Below are positions 38,927 to 43,364 of a stretch of DNA of 43,364 nt, piece after piece. Numbering within the stretch: position 1 is the stretch's first letter; each line of letters begins with the position of its first letter. This DNA comes from Oscillospiraceae bacterium (GTDB taxonomy: Bacteria; Bacillota; Clostridia; Oscillospirales; Oscillospiraceae): contig WRDH01000025.1 of NCBI GenBank assembly GCA_009783555.1, positions 1 to 43,364 of the forward strand. Direction: 5' to 3'. The notes beneath the pieces were generated by a model. It ran no database searches and had not been told where the DNA came from. It saw only the letters and a program-made list of their open reading frames with translations. The position numbers and the translations under genes are program-made.

Positions 38927-40225
38927 ATGCATAGATTAAATAATTTTAGTAATTTAACCTCAGAGGGGGTTGCGCAGGTTACCGGAGCTTATGGTACTCC
39001 TGTTTATGTTTACGATGAATCACTCATTCTAGAGCGTTGCCGTGAATGTACCGAGATGCCGCAGGCATATGGGCTGGTTGTGCGTTATGCTATGAAAGCA
39101 AACTCCAACAGGAGGCTTTTGAAGATTATTACCGGTGCAGGCCTTCATCTTGATGCCAGTTCTCTCAATGAGGTCATACGCGCCAATCTTGCAGGTGTAC
39201 CTTATGATCGCATTATGCTAACGACTCAAGAGGTATATTCAGATGATATGCGAGCAAAGCTTGAGGAACTGCTACTGTCAGGGCTACGGTATAATGCATG
39301 CTCTCTTTATCAATTGCAACTCATTAGTGATTTTGCGGCAGATAACAGTATTGATGTCGGCATACGTATTCATCCGGGTATCGGTTCAGGCGAGAGTGCC
39401 ACAAGAAATACAGGAGATGACTATTCATGTTTTGGTATTCATCTTTCCGATCTTCCCGCCGCGCATAAATATGCCGCAGATAAGGGTCTGACTTTCAAGC
39501 ATATCCACGTGCATATAGGTTCAGGTGCCGATACAAAAATGTGGAGGCAGAATATTGATTTGCTTCTGAAGATTATTGAGGATCATTTTCCCGATGCAGA
39601 CACGGTCTGTTTCGGCGGTGGTCTTAAAGAGGCTCGTATGCCCGGCGAGTATGCGGCAGATGTGCCGCTTTTAGGCAGTTATGCAAAAATGCAGGTAGAG
39701 GATTTTTACAGAAGAACAGGTCGTAAGCTCAAAATGGAAATTGAGCCCGGCACATATATTGTTGCTAATTCCGGATATGCTGTAACAAGCCTGATTGATA
39801 AAAAAAGAACCTCCCGTTCTAACTTTATAATTACTGACGGTGGTATGGAAATCAACTCACGCCCGTTGCTTTACGGTTCAAAGCATCCGGTGTATATCGT
39901 TTCCGGCGATGGTGCCCGTGTGATTTCTTCGGAGTTTGACGATGCCAAGCATGATTTTGAAGCAGTTGTTGCCGGCAAGTGCTGCGAAAGCGGCGATTGT
40001 CAAACTCTCGACATGGACGGTCATGCGGTGCCCCGCGCAATGGTAGAGCCGCAGATAGGCGACTTTGTCGTCATCGGCGGTGTAGGTGCATACTGCTCGT
40101 CAATGTCACCTTATAACTACAATTCACACCCGCAGGCTCCTGAGGTTTTGCTTACAAAAAAAGGTACACTTACCGAAATCCGCAAACGCCAAACTCTGGA
40201 ACAGATGTTGGCAAACGAGGTTTAG
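38927..40225 (+). CDS. lysA: Diaminopimelate decarboxylase-like PLP enzyme
   Basis: A fold-type III PLP enzyme (alanine racemase-like barrel plus beta domain) of 432 residues. The PLP Lys57 lies in YAMKANSN; HIHVHIGSG and FGGGLKEARM match the phosphate-binding parts, and the C-terminal GKCCESGD and YNYNSHP match the substrate side. LysA decarboxylates meso-diaminopimelate to lysine. Some motifs differ from textbook LysA, so a related carboxynorspermidine or arginine-type decarboxylase is possible. GGAGC precedes the ATG. No lysine riboswitch or other lys genes adjoin. Confidence 0.75.
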   Translation: MHRLNNFSNLTSEGVAQVTGAYGTPVYVYDESLILERCRECTEMPQAYGLVVRYAMKANSNRRLLKIITGAGLHLDASSLNEVIRANLAGVPYDRIMLTTQEVYSDDMRAKLEELLLSGLRYNACSLYQLQLISDFAADNSIDVGIRIHPGIGSGESATRNTGDDYSCFGIHLSDLPAAHKYAADKGLTFKHIHVHIGSGADTKMWRQNIDLLLKIIEDHFPDADTVCFGGGLKEARMPGEYAADVPLLGSYAKMQVEDFYRRTGRKLKMEIEPGTYIVANSGYAVTSLIDKKRTSRSNFIITDGGMEINSRPLLYGSKHPVYIVSGDGARVISSEFDDAKHDFEAVVAGKCCESGDCQTLDMDGHAVPRAMVEPQIGDFVVIGGVGAYCSSMSPYNYNSHPQAPEVLLTKKGTLTEIRKRQTLEQMLANEV

Positions 40226-40343
40226 CTATGATACCATGGGGTTATAGCGTCAGTGCGTCTTGTATATAATATATTTTCTTCTTTCGCTCACACCCCGCGT
40301 CCATGCGTCGAGTAAGCGCGCTCCACCGTCCGTGAGTGCTATG

Positions 40344-40481
40344 TTATAGAGGGTGCTCGACATCGACACCTACTATTATAACATGGCAGCCGCTTGTCTG
40401 TAGCATTTCGAGTTGTGTTGCAAAAGGTAGGACATCGATAAAACGGTGTTCTTCTTTTTTTATGTCGCAACTCCAACGTTT
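40344..40481 (-). pseudogene. Open remnant of an unknown gene
   Basis: 45 codons without a stop and without an ATG. The predicted peptide has protein-like composition (EEHRFIDVLPFATQLEML, then GCHVIIVGVDVEHPL and stop), with an alternating hydrophobic strand typical of a Rossmann-like core. I do not recognise the family. It could also be a chance frame. Confidence 0.3.
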
Positions 40482-40784
40482 TCAATTTTACTACAGTTTG
40501 ATTATATTATCCAGTTGTTTTTCATCTTAACTTATTGATACTTTTCTTTGCACCGGTAGTCCTACGCATAATATATTTGATTCTCTCAAAAATGCAGGTT
40601 GCGATATAAATCATGGTAAGCGAATATCTATAAAGCCACAGTTTAAAAGACATTGTGAGAACTCGTAATTGTAAAAAATACTGCGAACAGATTACCTGCG
40701 AAGCCTGTCAAAAGAAAACAAAACACGCCTATAAATAATATGACGCAGATTATATAGACTGCTCCGCAGTCAACATTTTACCTC

Positions 40785-41127
40785 TCTCGATTCTTACTTC
40801 AGAAATCGCAACCTCATAACCTGATGTGCAAAGTGTTGAGCTTTGCGGGAAATATTGAGTTTTTGTGTACAGCAGCAATAAGTTTAAAATATAGACTGCT
40901 GTTACTGAAATCGGATGGTTGGATTGTGATTTTGTCGTAACCCCGATAATGCGTCGAGCTTCAGGAAATATTGAAGCTCACAAGCCGGGAAGTGATTTGT
41001 CTGACGACATTTTTCAATCGAACGTATGTAATCAAACGTAACTTCTTTTTATGCATTAAATGTACGCACCATACTTCGCCGCACAGAAGTGGTCACTCCG
41101 CCACGATTTCTGAAGTAAGAATCGAGA
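40785..41127. repeat. MITE-like element with perfect 24-bp inverted ends
   Basis: Positions 40785-40808 and 41104-41127 are exact reverse complements, 295 nt apart. Each arm can also fold on itself (CGATTCT with AGAAATCG). The inside has no gene but a further hairpin pair (GAGCTTTGCGGGAAATATTG and a near copy at about 40960). No clear target duplication flanks it. Confidence 0.6.
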
Positions 41128-41149
41128 TATTTGCGGATAATGCGGGATA

Positions 41150-41171
41150 TGTGTGTGTGTGTGTGTGTGTG
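41150..41171. repeat. (GT)10 microsatellite
   Basis: Ten GT units stand directly after the stop of the minus-strand gene and run into the palindrome GTGATTAATCAC, which contains that stop codon. Such tracts can slip in copy number; here it lies outside the coding part. Confidence 0.95.
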
Positions 41172-41172
41172 A

Positions 41173-41835
41173 TTAATCACCCATATCCTCTATTATTTCG
41201 CATATTGTACTGCGGATGTCGTATGCCGGTACGTGCTCTATAGTTTTCCCGGCAAAGATTTCATCGATTTCGGATGAAATCGCGTCAGCTTCCTTAAGTA
41301 ACCTTTTATACTCAGATTTTACGTTATTCCGGTCATAATCAATCGCTGACTTGACCATGATATCGTAAGAAATCATAACCTGTTGAGCACCTTTTTTCTC
41401 GCTCTCGGAGAACATAAATGTGCGGCCGCCATATTTTTGCAACCTCTGAGGAGTGGGTTGCAGGAATGCAAGATGCTTGAAAACATCGGCAATTGAGCGC
41501 CGTTCTTTGTTTAACATAACGGCTTCATCTATCCCGACACCCGAACTCAAGTGTGCGGATTGTTTTGCTTTATGAATAGCCGACGAAAGCCTTTCACGTT
41601 CTTTCGTTACCTCTGACAGTAACTTGACAGCGGCATTTGGTGTAATGCCGTTGTACATTTCATCCCGCTCTTCAATAATTGTTTCATTAACAAGACCCGG
41701 AGCAGCATCTTTTCTATAATGCTCCTCAGTTCTTGTAATAACAAATGCATCATCTGCTAAATAGCGGCTGAGATCTGTTCGCATTTTTGTTAAGAAGTTC
41801 TGATAGCGAAATGCTTCGTTTAGTGATAATTTCAT
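41173..41835 (-). CDS. Helical protein of unknown function
   Basis: A 220-residue soluble protein with no membrane segment and no motif I recognise. It is rich in charged residues and predicted helices (KLLSEVTKERERLSSAIHKA, KSEYKRLLKEADAISSEIDE), suggesting an all-helical or coiled-coil shape as in some phage or toxin-linked proteins. Start ATG with AAGAGGT upstream. It is divergent from the WYL gene, with a 9-bp inverted repeat (CGTTCCTAT 41927-41935; ATAGGAACG 41992-42000) between them. A regulated pair is possible. Confidence 0.7.
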   Translation of the reverse strand: MKLSLNEAFRYQNFLTKMRTDLSRYLADDAFVITRTEEHYRKDAAPGLVNETIIEERDEMYNGITPNAAVKLLSEVTKERERLSSAIHKAKQSAHLSSGVGIDEAVMLNKERRSIADVFKHLAFLQPTPQRLQKYGGRTFMFSESEKKGAQQVMISYDIMVKSAIDYDRNNVKSEYKRLLKEADAISSEIDEIFAGKTIEHVPAYDIRSTICEIIEDMGD

Positions 41836-41983
41836 AGTGTACCTCTTTCAATCGTCGTGTTTGCCTTATGAAAACATATTAGCAAGCATCCGCAGAGAAC
41901 GCAATGGCAGCTATTTTCTGCTGTATCGTTCCTATTATTTGTTGCAATTACAATGTTTCGCTGTTATATTTGCTGCCTTTTCA

Positions 41984-42026
41984 TTCCATATATAGGAACG
42001 TTATTATTGACAGTAGTCGGTATAAT
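41984..42026 (+). promoter_or_regulatory. Likely WYL promoter with GGAAC dyad (element D)
   Basis: TTCC and GGAAC enclose TATATA at 41984-41999, followed by TATAAT at 42021-42026, 21 nt after GGAAC (20 nt in elements A, B and C). A TTGACA at 42007-42012 is too close to the -10 to work with it. The layout is related to, but looser than, elements A-C. The proposed start codon lies 35 nt downstream. Confidence 0.4.
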
Positions 42027-42061
42027 TGATATATTACGTCATAACAAAAGGGGTGAAATGT

Positions 42062-43174
42062 ATGGATTTTGTTGAACAAGCAGGTGTACCAAAGCAAAGA
42101 TTGCCGCTAAGTGCCTATGCATGGTCGATAATAGAGCAGGATCGCATGAGTTTTTCCGATGAAGGCGAGGCGGTGTCAAAAGCCGGATTGTTAAACCGTG
42201 TGTTCTTGAATTTTTACGAACATGCCGAAGCGTCTATCCCGCTCCGATTGGAAGAGAAGGTAAATGAATGGAGAAATGTGTTGAAGTCTTCCGATAACGG
42301 AAGCTACGCCGTATTAATTGAGAAGCTATGCAATGGATATAAATCAGAACTTCAATTAAGAGTTAAACACCTTTGTAGCATGAGTGCGTCTGATTTAGCG
42401 TGGAATTTAACGCTCCAGGTTGACGTTTGTAAGCTGTTGATTGACTTGTGGAACAGGGGGTTCTTTTCAATCGAATCCGGTGCAAAAATAACAAGAGGTA
42501 AATTCTTAACCGCAGTTTTTGAAGAATATGCCAAAAAACCGTATGTTGAACGTGAACGGATTTACTTCGAAAGAATATTTACCGATATTCAGGATGCAAT
42601 TGTGCATGAACGCCCGATAGTTATTACGTATGCCCAAGTAGATAAGCCGATATATGTATTGCCGCATTCACTGGAAACAGATAAGTTGTCAATGTACAAT
42701 TATCTTATAGGCTACGCAAGACCGGCGGCATCATTTCCCGGTACAGGAAATAGCGAACATTTCTCATTGGAATCATTTCGTTTATCAAAAATCCAAAGAG
42801 CAGAAATCGACAGACAGCAAAAAGCCGGCAGCGGGAAACTGAATGCTGAGCAGCGTGGTAAAATAAAAGAAAGCCGCGCAAAGCACGGCACAATGTTTAT
42901 CGCTGATGAAGATAAAATACATGAGATAATTGTAAGCTTTACTGATGAAGGAAAACGCAAGTATATCAACCAGGTACATATGCGCCCTTCACAACACATC
43001 GACAGTGAATGCAACAAAAAAGAGAATAGTGATGTTTATATATTCAGGTGTACGATACATCAGGCGATGGCTTATTTCTTTAAGTTTGGTTCTGATGCAG
43101 AAGTATTATCTCCTCTGTGTCTAAGAGAACAGTTTAAACAAGAGTATGCAAAAGCCGCAAGGTTATACAATTGA
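42062..43174 (+). CDS. WYL-domain protein, probable regulator
   Basis: I start it at ATG 42062 with AGGGGTGA upstream (370 residues); a TTG at 42026 overlaps the -10. The middle and end resemble the WYL domain and its C-terminal extension: HERPIVITY, LPHSLETDKLSMYNYLIGYA, and a final FKFGSDAEVLSPLCLREQF. WYL proteins are ligand-responsive transcription factors, often near phage-defence genes. The N-terminal 150 residues are helical, with no clear winged helix, so DNA binding is not proven. The neighbours are an unknown helical protein and a truncated gene; no defence genes are visible. Confidence 0.78.
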   Translation: MDFVEQAGVPKQRLPLSAYAWSIIEQDRMSFSDEGEAVSKAGLLNRVFLNFYEHAEASIPLRLEEKVNEWRNVLKSSDNGSYAVLIEKLCNGYKSELQLRVKHLCSMSASDLAWNLTLQVDVCKLLIDLWNRGFFSIESGAKITRGKFLTAVFEEYAKKPYVERERIYFERIFTDIQDAIVHERPIVITYAQVDKPIYVLPHSLETDKLSMYNYLIGYARPAASFPGTGNSEHFSLESFRLSKIQRAEIDRQQKAGSGKLNAEQRGKIKESRAKHGTMFIADEDKIHEIIVSFTDEGKRKYINQVHMRPSQHIDSECNKKENSDVYIFRCTIHQAMAYFFKFGSDAEVLSPLCLREQFKQEYAKAARLYN

Positions 43175-43256
43175 AGTATTATTTTAAATAGACTAAACTT
43201 ACTAATTATGTTACAATTTCTATATTAATACTATAATGAACGGAGGTGCAATAATC

Positions 43257-43364
43257 ATGCGAAAGATATTGAAGAATCCTACGTATATGACAATTGAGGA
43301 AATAGAAGAAAAATTTACGGGAAAATGGGTATTGGTTACTAATTGTGTATACTCAGAGTATAAC
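43257..43364 (+). CDS. Unknown small protein, truncated by window end
   Basis: ATG at 43257 with CGGAGGTG 7 nt upstream and TATAAT at 43231-43236. The 36 visible codons begin MRKILKNPTYMTIEEIEEKF and continue GKWVLVTNCVYSEYN to the edge. The pattern resembles short clostridial proteins of unknown function with an N-terminal TIEEIxxKF motif. The rest is outside the window. Confidence 0.7.
   Translation, partial: MRKILKNPTYMTIEEIEEKFTGKWVLVTNCVYSEYN

Larger units (their letters stand above)
40226..41172. other. Gene-free, decayed region
   Basis: I see no intact gene in these 947 nt. They hold a 45-codon open remnant on the minus strand (40344-40481), a short Cys-rich plus-strand open stretch near 40640-40735 (CKKYCEQITCEACQKKT) without a start, and a 24-bp inverted repeat pair at 40785 and 41104. 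The pattern suggests an old insertion or a degraded small gene cluster. Confidence 0.6.

Noticed and set aside
40640-40735. Cys-rich peptide CKKYCEQITCEACQKKT as a small zinc protein gene
   Set aside because: It has no start codon or ribosome-binding site and is closed by stops within about 35 codons; treated as part of the decayed region.
40226-41172. CRISPR array
   Set aside because: The repeats here are one inverted pair and single hairpins, not regularly spaced direct repeats; no array is visible anywhere in the window.

Overview
The window looks like chromosomal DNA of a Gram-positive, anaerobic Clostridia-type bacterium (Firmicutes/Bacillota). It starts inside a 16S rRNA gene on the minus strand whose 5' end has the conserved bacterial start. 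Ribosome-binding sites are strong AGGAGG types, TTG and GTG starts occur, and the housekeeping set (MetA of the acetyl-CoA type, MnmE, pyruvate phosphate dikinase, NagB, DHH phosphoesterase, LemA) fits that group. The exact genus cannot be read from the sequence alone. The DNA is unusually rich in short dispersed inverted repeats, several of which lie inside coding sequence.

Layout. 1-111: 16S rRNA (partial, minus) with its promoter and leader to about 450. 470-820: nested inverted repeats. 835-8703: housekeeping genes (metA; a PstS-like lipoprotein with WG repeats; mnmE carrying two repeat insertions; ppdK). 8781-10636: a minus-strand pair of an HTH protein and a membrane Ser/Thr kinase. 10964-33463: a 22-kb phospho-signalling region on the plus strand. 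33500-35485: a two-component pair on the minus strand. 35621-40225: DHH phosphoesterase, nagB, an F420-ligase-like protein and a LysA-like decarboxylase. 40226-41172: a decayed, repeat-bearing gap. 41173-43364: an unknown protein, a WYL protein and a truncated final gene.

The 10.9-33.5 kb region is the most interesting part. It holds four paralogous transmembrane Ser/Thr kinases that share an N-terminal zinc ribbon and kinase domain but carry different ectodomains: a shared C-terminal beta domain, a lipocalin-like domain, MORN repeats, or leucine-rich repeats. With them are two PP2C phosphatases, a soluble FHA adaptor with four threonine motifs, and four membrane proteins that each end in a predicted cytosolic FHA domain. 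These four are a trypsin-like extracellular protease, a PrsW-like intramembrane protease, a von Willebrand A protein and a duplicated lipocalin-like protein. DUF2207 and LemA membrane proteins follow. My inference is that the kinases sense envelope signals and phosphorylate themselves and the adaptor. The FHA domains would then recruit the two proteases and the surface proteins to phosphothreonine, and the PP2C enzymes would reset the system. Zinc-ribbon kinase, PP2C and vWA are a known combination (the TerY-P triad), but the FHA-protease fusions and the swapped kinase ectodomains go beyond it.

Recombination scars support growth by duplication: a fragment of a third PP2C gene in front of the first kinase, a remnant of a kinase 3' end in front of the second, and a 51-bp duplicated leader. 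Three promoters (12.9, 31.2 and 35.5 kb) share an inverted repeat at the -35 position placed exactly 17 nt from TATAAT, which suggests common control of the FHA adaptor, the LRR kinase and the histidine kinase.
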